Made by a program: the position numbers and the translations under genes. A stretch of 64,000 nucleotides of DNA from Alphaproteobacteria bacterium (GTDB taxonomy: Bacteria; Pseudomonadota; Alphaproteobacteria; Caulobacterales; Maricaulaceae): contig WGNH01000001.1 of assembly GCA_016124665.1 (NCBI GenBank), forward strand, positions 19,638 to 83,637, given 5' to 3'. Under the pieces are notes generated by a model. The model was given only the letters and a program-made list of their open reading frames with translations. It made no database searches and was not told the origin of the DNA. The stretch's first letter is position 1, and each line of letters opens with the position of its first letter. Positions 54,554-62,033 of this stretch are shown here, in pieces.

Positions 54554-55402
54554 ATGGAAAATGGATCGCCCATAACGGGCGTGATGATTTGCGGTGCCGG
54601 TCATTCCGGATCGACCCTGCTGGGATTGATCCTTGGCCGGGCCGAAGGCGCTTTCTATGTCGGGGAGGGCGCGAAAATCCGCTATCTCCACGATCTGAAC
54701 AAGCCGCTGCGCAAGCGCGCCTGCAAGGTGTGCGGCGAAGCCTGTCCGGTCTGGTCAGGCTTCCACTGGGATCAGAGCCGGCCGCTTTACCGGCAGGTGG
54801 CGGCCCATACCGGTGCCCGCATCATTGTCGATTCCACCAAGAATGCGGCCTGGATACGGGCGCGTTCGGATGAGTTGACCGCGGCCGGGGATGCGGGCGC
54901 GCTGATTTTCCTGCAACGCGATGGCCGCGCGGTTCTCAACTCACGTTTCCGCAAATATCCCGAGCGCGATGCCGCCGGACAGATCCGGTCCTGGATGGAT
55001 CAGATCACCGACAGCCGGGAGGTGTTTTCGGCCTATGAAGGGCCGAAAACCGTGGTGCGCTATGAAGAGCTGGCGACCCGGCCCGAGGCGGTCATCCGGC
55101 AGATTTGCGAGGTTGCAGGCCTGCCTTTCCGGGCAGAGATGCTGGCCTTCAATGACGGCGAATCGCACCCGCTGGGCGGCAATACCGGCACCCAGTTTGT
55201 GGCCGCGCGCGGCAAGGTCGCGAACGATCCGGACGCCATCCTCAAGCTGACACCGCGCACACATGATTATTACGCGAAGCATTCCGGCGGCATAAAGCTG
55301 GACCTTCGCTGGAAAACCGAAATGTCTGCGCCGCATCTGGCGCTGTTCAATGACATGGCTGGCGGCTTCAATGCCGACATGGCCTGGGAAGAAGAGACTT
55401 AA
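54554..55402 (+). CDS. Sulfotransferase family protein
   Basis: 282 residues, no signal peptide, probably cytosolic. PAPS 5'-phosphosulfate loop GAGHSGSTLLGL (near residue 14), a cysteine cluster CKVCGEACPVW (about 57-67) seen in many bacterial sulfotransferases, and the downstream VDSTKNAAW and LQRDGRAVLNSRF (3'-phosphate region). Substrate probably a glycan or lipid. Its TAA stop abuts the ATG of the next gene (TAAATG), so the two are translated together. Confidence 0.88.
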   Translation: MENGSPITGVMICGAGHSGSTLLGLILGRAEGAFYVGEGAKIRYLHDLNKPLRKRACKVCGEACPVWSGFHWDQSRPLYRQVAAHTGARIIVDSTKNAAWIRARSDELTAAGDAGALIFLQRDGRAVLNSRFRKYPERDAAGQIRSWMDQITDSREVFSAYEGPKTVVRYEELATRPEAVIRQICEVAGLPFRAEMLAFNDGESHPLGGNTGTQFVAARGKVANDPDAILKLTPRTHDYYAKHSGGIKLDLRWKTEMSAPHLALFNDMAGGFNADMAWEEET

Positions 55403-56830
55403 ATGACGAAGATTGATCTGGTTTTCCGCCAAATCGACGAACGCACGCGGGATGTCTCGCTGGCGCTGGCGAAAAAGCATATCCGCCCGGATACAGTGCA
55501 CATCATTGATGATGTGCGGCCTTTCACCGAATGCGTGAACCAGATGCTGCGCATTGATCATGACTGCGATTATGTCGTCTATCTGGATGCGGACTGCCTG
55601 ATCCTCGAGGAGATGCGCGAGTTTATCGAGCAGACCGATGCCGCCTATGTCGATGCCTATGTCACCGACCGCTTCCGCGGTCGCCTGCATTGCGGCGTGC
55701 ATATCACGCGGATCGATCTCGTTCGCGCCATGGCGGCCATCGAGCCGCCGCTGGATGATCTGAAATATGTCCTGCGGCCGGAATCGCGCCTGCGCAATCT
55801 GGCCATGAAGCCGTTGCGGATGAGCAAGCAATTCCGCAATTTCGATATCCTGCACGACTATTTCCAGTATTACCGCCACGTCTTCATGAAATATGCGCTG
55901 CGCGAATTGCGCAGCCGGGAGAAAGTCCAGTTCAAGCGCCTGTCCTCGGCGATGAAGCACTGGCCGGATGTGTCCGGCCCGGTCGATGATTTCGTGATCG
56001 CCCAGCATGCCGTGCGTTATGCGCGCGAACATGTCTCGAAAAATGCCGGCGCCGCGGAAACTCACGCCTTCATCGAGAACCTGCCGCAACATGCCGAACG
56101 CGAGCTGGCCCGGCTGGGGATTGAGGAGAAAGATCCCTTCACAATGGCGGATCTGGAAAGCTGGCTGGAGCGGAATGACCAGCGCCATGTCTACGGGTCG
56201 GCTGCCGAGAAGCCGAAAGTCTTCGGTCTGGGCCTGTCACGCACCGGGACGCGGTCGCTGACGGCCGGGCTGCAGATGCTCGGATGGGATACGTCGCACT
56301 ATCCGATCGATGACGATACCTATACCGAACTCGCCTATGGCCAGTATGATCTGACCCTGCTGAAATATCATGACGGGCTGACCGACATCACGACGGTGCC
56401 CTATTATCAGCAGCTGGACCAGCAATATCCGGGATCGAAATTCATCCTCACCGTCCGGGACCGGGAAAGCTGGCTGCGCTCCTGCCAGAATCACTGGTTC
56501 AACCGCCCGGCCTTCAAGCACACGGATGATCCGGACGAGGAGACCCATCTCCTGATGCGCCAGCTTTTGCGGGCGGCCGTCTTTGGCTGCTACAATTTCC
56601 AGCCGGACCGCTTTGTCTGGGTCTATGAAAAGCACGTGGCCGAAGTGAAGGCCTATTTCAGGGACCGGCCGGACGATCTGCTGATCCTGAATGTGTGCGA
56701 GGGGGACGGGTTTGAAAAGCTGGCGCCCTTCATGGGCGTGCCCAAACCGGCCGAGCCTTTCCCTCACAAGGGCAATATCATGTCGCAGCGTGTGGAAGCG
56801 GCCCGGATTGCCGCGAAAGTGGCGGAGTAG
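55403..56830 (+). CDS. Bifunctional glycosyltransferase-like / sulfotransferase fusion protein
   Basis: 475 residues, two parts. The N-terminal part (about 1-200) resembles a GT-A nucleotide-sugar transferase, with a DxD-like motif at Asp62-Ala-Asp64 in VVYLDADCLIL; I cannot assign its family. The C-terminal part (about 270-475) is a second sulfotransferase domain, with the PAPS loop GLSRTGTRSL at residues 277-286 and a VRDRESWLRSC segment. A linker with long helices joins them. The combination suggests sugar transfer and sulfation of one glycan, but the acceptor is unknown. It lies between a sulfotransferase and an ABC exporter. Confidence 0.8.
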   Translation: MTKIDLVFRQIDERTRDVSLALAKKHIRPDTVHIIDDVRPFTECVNQMLRIDHDCDYVVYLDADCLILEEMREFIEQTDAAYVDAYVTDRFRGRLHCGVHITRIDLVRAMAAIEPPLDDLKYVLRPESRLRNLAMKPLRMSKQFRNFDILHDYFQYYRHVFMKYALRELRSREKVQFKRLSSAMKHWPDVSGPVDDFVIAQHAVRYAREHVSKNAGAAETHAFIENLPQHAERELARLGIEEKDPFTMADLESWLERNDQRHVYGSAAEKPKVFGLGLSRTGTRSLTAGLQMLGWDTSHYPIDDDTYTELAYGQYDLTLLKYHDGLTDITTVPYYQQLDQQYPGSKFILTVRDRESWLRSCQNHWFNRPAFKHTDDPDEETHLLMRQLLRAAVFGCYNFQPDRFVWVYEKHVAEVKAYFRDRPDDLLILNVCEGDGFEKLAPFMGVPKPAEPFPHKGNIMSQRVEAARIAAKVAE

Positions 56831-56842
56831 AGGCCGCCTGTC

Positions 56843-58702
56843 ATGGCCCAGACGGATTCGCCTTTCAGTGACATCGAGCCGCCCGGCCCTGGTCAGTCGC
56901 TGGGCTTTGCCGGCCGGACACTGGCCCTGGTCTGGGCCACCGCACCGCGCCTGACCCTGATCATTGCCGTGATGACGGCGCTTGTGGCGCTGGTGCCGGC
57001 GCTGGCGGCGTATCTGGCCAAGCTGATTGTCGATACGGTCCTTGCCGCGATGGAGAGCCAGTCGGCGGCCGACCGGCAGATGGCCCTGATCTGGGTGGCG
57101 GCCGAGGCCGGTGTGCTGGGGGCGGCCATGGCGCTGCGCCGGATTCTGGTTCACCTCAAACGCCTGCTGCATGCCGAGCTGGGCTTTGCGGTCAGCACGA
57201 AAATTTTCGACAAGACCAGCCGGTTTGATCTGGAAACCATCGAGCGCCCGGACGTGCAGCAGCAGATCCTGCTGGCGCGCCAGCATGCCAGTGCGCGGCC
57301 CTATAATCTGGCCAACCGGATCATCGAAAGCGGCCAGCACGGGCTGACCCTCGTCTCGCTGGCAATTGTGCTGTGGACCTTCTCGCCGCTGGCCGTGCTG
57401 ATCATCATCGCGGGCGGAGTGCCCCTGTTTCTGAGCGAGCTGGGCTTTGCCGGCTCCGCCTTCCGCTTCTATACCGGCCGGACACCGGAAATGCGCCGGC
57501 GCAATTATCTGGAAGGCCTGATGACCAGCGACAGCGCCGCCATCGAGCGCCTGCACGCGGTGTCCAGCCCGGCGATCCGTACCCGCTATACCGGCCTGTT
57601 CCGCTGGCTGTTCGGCGAGGACCAGGCGCTGCAGACACGGCGCACAACATTCGGCGTGCTGTTGCTGATGGTCAGTTCGGCCTTCTTTCTCGGCGGCAAG
57701 GCCTGGGTGGTGTGGGCGACCGTCATGGGGGCGCTGACGCTGGGCCAGATGACGATGTATGCGGCCGTCCTGAAACAGGGGCAGAACACGGTCACCACCC
57801 TGCTGGCAACGCTCAGCGGCGGGTATGAAGACCTGCTCTATGTCTCCAATCTCTATGCGCTGCTCGGCCGGGAAAGCGGACAGGAACGGGGCGGGGCGCA
57901 GGCCGGGCCGGCGCCGGGGCAGGGCTATGTGCTGGACGATGTCCACTTTGCCTATCCCAACGGCAAACGGCCCGCCCTGACCGCGGTCTCCCTGGCCATT
58001 CCGACCGGGGAGAAGCTCGGCATTGTGGGGGCCAATGGCTCGGGAAAATCCACGCTCGTCAAGCTTTTGACCGGGCTCTACCTGCCGCAATCGGGCCAAG
58101 TGATGCTGGACGGGCTGGACACGAAGGACTGGGATCCGGCGGCGCTGTTCGCACGCACCGCGGCCGTCTTCCAGCCCTCGCAACGCTACAGCCTGACGGC
58201 CGGCGAGAATATCGCCATGGGCGAGGGCTTGCGGGTGGCGGACCGGGCGCGTCTGGAACGCGCCGTGGATGCCGGGCTGGCGGGGCCGGTGATTGCCGAT
58301 CTGCCGGAGGGGCTCGACACGAAGCTGTCGCGCCAGTTCCTCGACGGACGGGAATTGTCCGGCGGGCAATGGCAGAGGCTGGCGCTGGCCCGGGCAATGT
58401 TGCGCGAGGGTGCGGACATCCTCATTCTGGATGAGCCGACCGCCGCGCTCGACCCGGCCGCAGAGGCCGATTTCGTGCGTGGTCTGCGCGGCCGGCCCGG
58501 CACGCTGATCGTGATCAGCCACCGCCTGTCGACCTTGCGCTGGTGCGACCGGATCGTGGTGCTGGAAAAGGGCCGGATCGTCCAGTCCGGCACGCCGGAG
58601 GCGCTTGCCGCCACGCCCGGTCCATATCGCGATCTGTTCCGGGAACAGGCCGAATTCTACGGCGGCAAGACGCCCGCAACAGCGCCTGAAAAAGACCGGT
58701 AA
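56843..58702 (+). CDS. ABC transporter, fused membrane and ATP-binding domains
   Basis: 619 residues. Six membrane helices in an ABC exporter domain (about 30-340) and a nucleotide-binding domain (about 365-600) with Walker A GANGSGKST, signature LSGGQWQRLALARAM, Walker B ILILDEPTAAL and His-loop ISHRLS. It is 12 bp after the fusion gene, so it may export or flip the sulfated glycan or lipid product. MsbA-like, but the gene context rather than the sequence suggests the cargo. Confidence 0.9.
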   Translation: MAQTDSPFSDIEPPGPGQSLGFAGRTLALVWATAPRLTLIIAVMTALVALVPALAAYLAKLIVDTVLAAMESQSAADRQMALIWVAAEAGVLGAAMALRRILVHLKRLLHAELGFAVSTKIFDKTSRFDLETIERPDVQQQILLARQHASARPYNLANRIIESGQHGLTLVSLAIVLWTFSPLAVLIIIAGGVPLFLSELGFAGSAFRFYTGRTPEMRRRNYLEGLMTSDSAAIERLHAVSSPAIRTRYTGLFRWLFGEDQALQTRRTTFGVLLLMVSSAFFLGGKAWVVWATVMGALTLGQMTMYAAVLKQGQNTVTTLLATLSGGYEDLLYVSNLYALLGRESGQERGGAQAGPAPGQGYVLDDVHFAYPNGKRPALTAVSLAIPTGEKLGIVGANGSGKSTLVKLLTGLYLPQSGQVMLDGLDTKDWDPAALFARTAAVFQPSQRYSLTAGENIAMGEGLRVADRARLERAVDAGLAGPVIADLPEGLDTKLSRQFLDGRELSGGQWQRLALARAMLREGADILILDEPTAALDPAAEADFVRGLRGRPGTLIVISHRLSTLRWCDRIVVLEKGRIVQSGTPEALAATPGPYRDLFREQAEFYGGKTPATAPEKDR

Positions 58703-58778
58703 GGCCTCTTGCTATTGCCAAATCGCGCGGCTAGTTTCCGCGCCTTCCCGGGGCTGGATGCCGGTCCTCGGGCGGTCT

Positions 58779-58855
58779 GCACCGGTAGCTCAGTTGGATA
58801 GAGCACCAGACTACGAATCTGGGGGTCGGGAGTTCGAATCTTCCCCGGTGCGCCA
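58779..58855 (+). tRNA. tRNA-Arg (anticodon ACG)
   Basis: 77 nt with encoded CCA. Acceptor GCACCGG (58779-58785) pairs with CCGGTGC (58845-58851). The anticodon loop reads CTACGAA and gives ACG; the T-arm TTCGAATC is normal. Confidence 0.97.
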
Positions 58856-59129
58856 TCTGTTTATCTCGCGGCAATTCGCTTCGCTCATGCCTCCGATGGG
58901 GCAGCCTGACCGGCTGGCGCGCCGTCGCGCTTGCGAACCCTTGCGGGTTCGAAACGCCGTTGCGGACTTCGGCCCGGCAAGCCAGTCCATATAATTGAGC
59001 CAAGGCTGCCGCGCCGCAGCCTTTGCGTAGGCGGATACATCCGTTTGCCGTGCAACCCTGATTTGCCCTGTTGCGGCATGTGGATAAAACGGCTTTCGCA
59101 GATACTTTTCGACGCTTCTGCTTGATTGT
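58856..59129. other. Non-coding gap after tRNA-Arg with two hairpins
   Basis: About 270 bp without a credible gene. One hairpin is CGAACCC-TTGC-GGGTTCG (58934-58951). A second, AAGGCTGC-CGCGCC-GCAGCCTT (59002-59023), could terminate tRNA or ABC-gene transcription. No repeat of the tRNA 3' end was seen, so there is no evidence of tRNA-targeted integration. Confidence 0.6.
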
Positions 59130-59158
59130 TTGGTAACATATATGATACCAATATGGTA
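59130..59158 (+). promoter_or_regulatory. Palindromic operator of the toxin-antitoxin module
   Basis: TTGGTA (59130-59135) and TACCAA (59146-59151) flank a CATATATG core to give a 22-bp near-perfect palindrome. A second perfect pair TACCA-ATA-TGGTA (59146-59158) overlaps it and the toxin start codon. Fits cooperative autorepression by the antitoxin HTH protein. Confidence 0.6.
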
Positions 59159-59497
59159 AAGCCTGCGGCAACACGGCAAATCGAGGTCTATGAAGACGCA
59201 GGAGGGCGTTGCTGGTTTGAAGACTGGTTTGACGGCCTCGATGCCCGAACGGCGGCGAAGGTGGCGACGGCGGTCACGCGTCTTGAAAGAGGTCTCGGGG
59301 ATCTCAAGAGTATCGGTGAGGGCGTCACTGAATTGCGGATCAACTGGGGTCCTGGATTGCGCGTATATTTTGGCGAAGATGCCGGGACGCTTGTCATTCT
59401 GCTGTGTGGAGGCACGAAGCGCCGGCAGCAAAAGGATATCAGCCGGGCGAAGTTGCTCTGGTCGGAATATCGAGAGAGGAAATCGCGCGGGTCATGA
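59153..59497 (+). CDS. Type II toxin, RelE/ParE-like (HigB/COG3657 type)
   Basis: 114 residues from the ATG at 59153. The RelE/ParE-superfamily COG3657 pattern is present: DWFDGLDARTAAKVATAVTRLERG, ELRINWGPGLRVYFGED and LLCGGTKRRQQKDISRAK. Such proteins cleave mRNA or inhibit gyrase; the target here is unknown. Toxin-first order with the HTH antitoxin 63 bp downstream. Confidence 0.88.
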   Translation: MVKPAATRQIEVYEDAGGRCWFEDWFDGLDARTAAKVATAVTRLERGLGDLKSIGEGVTELRINWGPGLRVYFGEDAGTLVILLCGGTKRRQQKDISRAKLLWSEYRERKSRGS

Positions 59498-59525
59498 TAT
59501 CCGGCTTCTTCCTGAGGAGGCGATC

Positions 59526-59555
59526 ATGACGGTGGTCACGCGCAACAGATGGTGA
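59526..59555 (+). other. Possible 9-codon leader ORF between toxin and antitoxin
   Basis: ATG at 59526 with a strong SD AGGAGG (59515-59520) opens only MTVVTRNRW before TGA (59553-59555), 5 bp before the antitoxin ATG at 59561 and in a different frame. It may couple antitoxin translation by reinitiation. Small and unproven. Confidence 0.3.
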
Positions 59556-59560
59556 GGATG

Positions 59561-59875
59561 ATGGCACTGACACGAAGCTTCAAAGAGACGGTCAAGGCCC
59601 GTGCGGACCGGGATGCGGATTTCCGCAAGGCGCTCTATGAAGAAGCGCTCAACGCGCTTCTCGGCGGTGATGCCGACACCGGCAAGGCATTGCTGCGCGA
59701 TTTCGTCAATGCGTCCATCGGCTTTGCAAGGCTGGAAGAAATGACCGGCACCTCCAGCAAAAGCCTGATGCGGATGCTCGGACCGAAAGGCAATCCGGGG
59801 CTCGGCAAACTGCTGCCCGTGATTAAAGCCATCAATGCAAGCGAGAATGTAAAACCCGAAGTTCGCGTGGCATGA
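59561..59875 (+). CDS. Type II antitoxin, HTH-domain (HigA/COG3636 type)
   Basis: 104 residues from the ATG at 59561 (MALTRSFKETVKAR...), which matches the family start; an in-frame ATG at 59549 is less likely. The helix-turn-helix region is about residues 44-80 (VNASIGFARLEEMTGTSSKSLMRML). It neutralises the preceding toxin and probably represses the operon through the palindrome upstream. Confidence 0.88.
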   Translation: MALTRSFKETVKARADRDADFRKALYEEALNALLGGDADTGKALLRDFVNASIGFARLEEMTGTSSKSLMRMLGPKGNPGLGKLLPVIKAINASENVKPEVRVA

Positions 59876-59980
59876 TCAATGGCGGCCTTTAGAACCATGT
59901 TTGCAGCAGCCATGAAGGCCGGACCCGGTATCTTCCGAACGGACATTTGCATTCCGGGCAAGTCGGCCTAGAACCGCGCC

Positions 59981-60361
59981 ATGCCCCGTCTCCTGATTGC
60001 CGATGACAATGATCTGATGCGCGCCACGCTGTCGCGGCTTTTGAGCCCGTATGGTGCGGTGCGGGCTGTCGCTGATGGTGAGGCAGCCCTTGCGGCGGCG
60101 CAGGCGCAGACCTTCGACCTGATCCTTCTGGATATCAAAATGCCCGGGATTGACGGGATTGCGGCGTGTGAAACGCTGCGCGCGTCCGGCTTTGACGGGC
60201 CGGTCATCGCCCTGACTGCAGATGGAAGTGTCGAGCGGGATACGCGCTATAAGGCGGCCGGCTTTACCGGGCTGATCGAGAAACCCTTCGCCGCGGCCGA
60301 CCTTGTCCGGGAGGTGCTGGGCGCACTGGAGCGGGTGAAGGGAATCGAACCCTCGTCGTAA
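59981..60361 (+). CDS. Single-domain response regulator (CheY-like)
   Basis: 126 residues, one receiver domain and no output domain. Phospho-acceptor Asp in LILLDIKMPGIDG (about residue 51), acidic DDN near the start, Thr in ALTAD and Lys in EKPF. No kinase is adjacent. Its last 11 residues (ERVKGIEPSS end) come from DNA antisense to tRNA-Gly, and the stop lies inside that tRNA. Confidence 0.88.
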   Translation: MPRLLIADDNDLMRATLSRLLSPYGAVRAVADGEAALAAAQAQTFDLILLDIKMPGIDGIAACETLRASGFDGPVIALTADGSVERDTRYKAAGFTGLIEKPFAAADLVREVLGALERVKGIEPSS

Positions 60362-60400
60362 GCTTGGGAAGCTTCTGCTCTGCCATTGAGCTACACCCGC
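60327..60400 (-). tRNA. tRNA-Gly (anticodon CCC)
   Basis: 74 nt on the minus strand, from GCGGGTG (60400 down) to CCA at 60329-60327. The seven-base loop TTCCCAA gives anticodon CCC. It overlaps the 3' end of the receiver gene by 35 bp (60327-60361). Confidence 0.95.
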
Positions 60401-60472
60401 GCGCCGCGCCAATTCTATCCCGGCGGATGGGGAGGGCAAGCGGCATGCGCGCCGTCAGCCCCTGACCCGGCC

Positions 60473-61486
60473 TCACCCCGAAAAATATTTCGCCAGCTTG
60501 AGTTTCTGTGCCTGGTAGTTGGACCCCTGCATGCCATAGGGCCGGGCCGGGCGGGCGGTCATCGGTTCATAGACGAGGCGGGCGGCGGCCTGGCCATGTT
60601 CGAGGAAAAAGGGCACGTCGCGGCCGCGCACTTCCAGCACGGCGCGCCCGCCGGTGCCGCCCGCTTCGGCGACGCCGAAACCGGGATCGAAAAAGCCGGC
60701 ATAATGGGCACGGAACTCGCCGATCTCCGGGGCAATCGGGGCCATTTCGGCGGCCTCATCGAGCGGGATGATGACCGGTTCGCGCGAGGCGAGGATATAG
60801 AATTCACCGGGATCGAGGATCATGCGGCCCTGACGCACATCGATCTCTTCCCAGAAATCGCGCGGATCATGCTGGCCGATTTTTGCCAGATCGATGAGGC
60901 CGGAATGGCGGCGCGCGCGATAGCCGATGCGGCCGCCAATCCCTTCCAGATCGACCGAGACGGTGATTTCGCGCGTCGCCTGCCGCAGGCCGCGGCGGAA
61001 GCGGGCCTGCACCAGGCGGTCTCCGGGCCGGGCGAGGATGGAAAAAGTGCGCGGCGAGATCTCGACATAGAGCGGGCCGGCATAGCCGGCGGGCGCGGAA
61101 TCAAAGGCGGTGGCATGATCGGCGATGACGCGGGTGAAAACATCAATCCGCCCGGTGGAGCTCTTGGGATTCATGGCGGCGCTGATTTCTGGCGGCAGAT
61201 CCAGGCTTTCCATCAGCGGCACGAGATAGACACAGCCGGTTTCCAGCACCGCCCCGGCGGTCAGGTCGAGCGTGTGCATGACCAGGCCGCTGTCGAGCAC
61301 GTCGGCAACGGTGCGCGATTGTCCCGGCAGGAAGCTGGCGCGCAGGCGGTAGGCGGTCCGGCCCAGCCGCAGATCAAGGCTGGCGGGCTGAACCTGATTT
61401 TCCACGAAGGGGGAGGGCGCAGCAATGCCGCCCTGTCCGGCGAGGGCGGAAATTTCCGTATCGGGCAGAATACCGGCTATGCTCAT
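60473..61486 (-). CDS. dcd: 2'-Deoxycytidine 5'-triphosphate deaminase, long form
   Basis: 337 residues from the ATG at 61486; in-frame ATGs at 61498 and 61579 are alternatives. The long alphaproteobacterial type, with two trimeric dUTPase-fold halves. The first holds QPASLDLRLGRTAYRLR and NPKSSTGRIDVFTRV, the second SGLIDLAKIGQHDPRDFWEEI and LDPGEFYILASREP. Supplies dUTP for dTMP synthesis. Confidence 0.88.
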   Translation of the reverse strand: MSIAGILPDTEISALAGQGGIAAPSPFVENQVQPASLDLRLGRTAYRLRASFLPGQSRTVADVLDSGLVMHTLDLTAGAVLETGCVYLVPLMESLDLPPEISAAMNPKSSTGRIDVFTRVIADHATAFDSAPAGYAGPLYVEISPRTFSILARPGDRLVQARFRRGLRQATREITVSVDLEGIGGRIGYRARRHSGLIDLAKIGQHDPRDFWEEIDVRQGRMILDPGEFYILASREPVIIPLDEAAEMAPIAPEIGEFRAHYAGFFDPGFGVAEAGGTGGRAVLEVRGRDVPFFLEHGQAAARLVYEPMTARPARPYGMQGSNYQAQKLKLAKYFSG

Positions 61487-61598
61487 CAAACTATCCATCT
61501 GCGCAGGACAATATCTACTGGTTAGGGGATAATGCGATTGCGAGAAAGAGCGGAATGCGGGGCTTGAGCCCGGCGGCATTCGGGGAGATCATTGCGGC

Positions 61599-62015
61599 AT
61601 GACCAGAACGCATGAAATCAGCCGGTATGAATGCGAAACCCGCGGCGTCGTCGTGCGGGTCGAGCCGGAATTCCTGCAGGCGCAATCCGATCCGGATGCC
61701 GGGCGCTATCTCTGGTCCTATACGATCGAGATCGAGAATCGCGGCGAGGAGACGGTACAGCTGATCTCGCGGCACTGGCTGATCACCGATGCTTCCGGCC
61801 GGGTGGAAACCGTGCGGGGCCCCGGCGTGGTGGGCGAACAGCCGGTATTGGAGCCGGGACAGCGTTTCTCCTATACATCCGGCGCGCCGCTGAAAACGCC
61901 CTCCGGTTTCATGCGCGGCAGTTTCGGGATGGCCTGTGCCGGAGGCGGACAGTTTGATGCAATCGTTCCGGCCTTCTCGCTCGACAGCCCGTATGAGCGG
62001 ACGGCGATCCATTAA
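61599..62015 (+). CDS. apaG: ApaG family protein
   Basis: 138 residues, ApaG-fold (fibronectin-like, Co2+/Mg2+-linked in E. coli). The motif is intact: YLWSYTIEIENRGEETVQLISRHWLITDASG and VGEQPVLEPGQRFSYTSGAPL. Cytosolic. Not clearly in an operon with trkH, which starts 18 bp downstream. Confidence 0.92.
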   Translation: MTRTHEISRYECETRGVVVRVEPEFLQAQSDPDAGRYLWSYTIEIENRGEETVQLISRHWLITDASGRVETVRGPGVVGEQPVLEPGQRFSYTSGAPLKTPSGFMRGSFGMACAGGGQFDAIVPAFSLDSPYERTAIH

Positions 62016-62033
62016 ACGGCCGGAGCCCCTCTG

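Noticed and set aside
56237..58522. A 761-codon open frame on the minus strand
   Set aside because: It is antisense to the ABC transporter and fusion gene; its composition is the usual GC-rich shadow, with no family motif, signal or ribosome site.
58779..59158. tRNA-Arg as an integration site of a genomic island
   Set aside because: No direct repeat of the tRNA 3' end and no integrase gene nearby; only a toxin-antitoxin pair follows.
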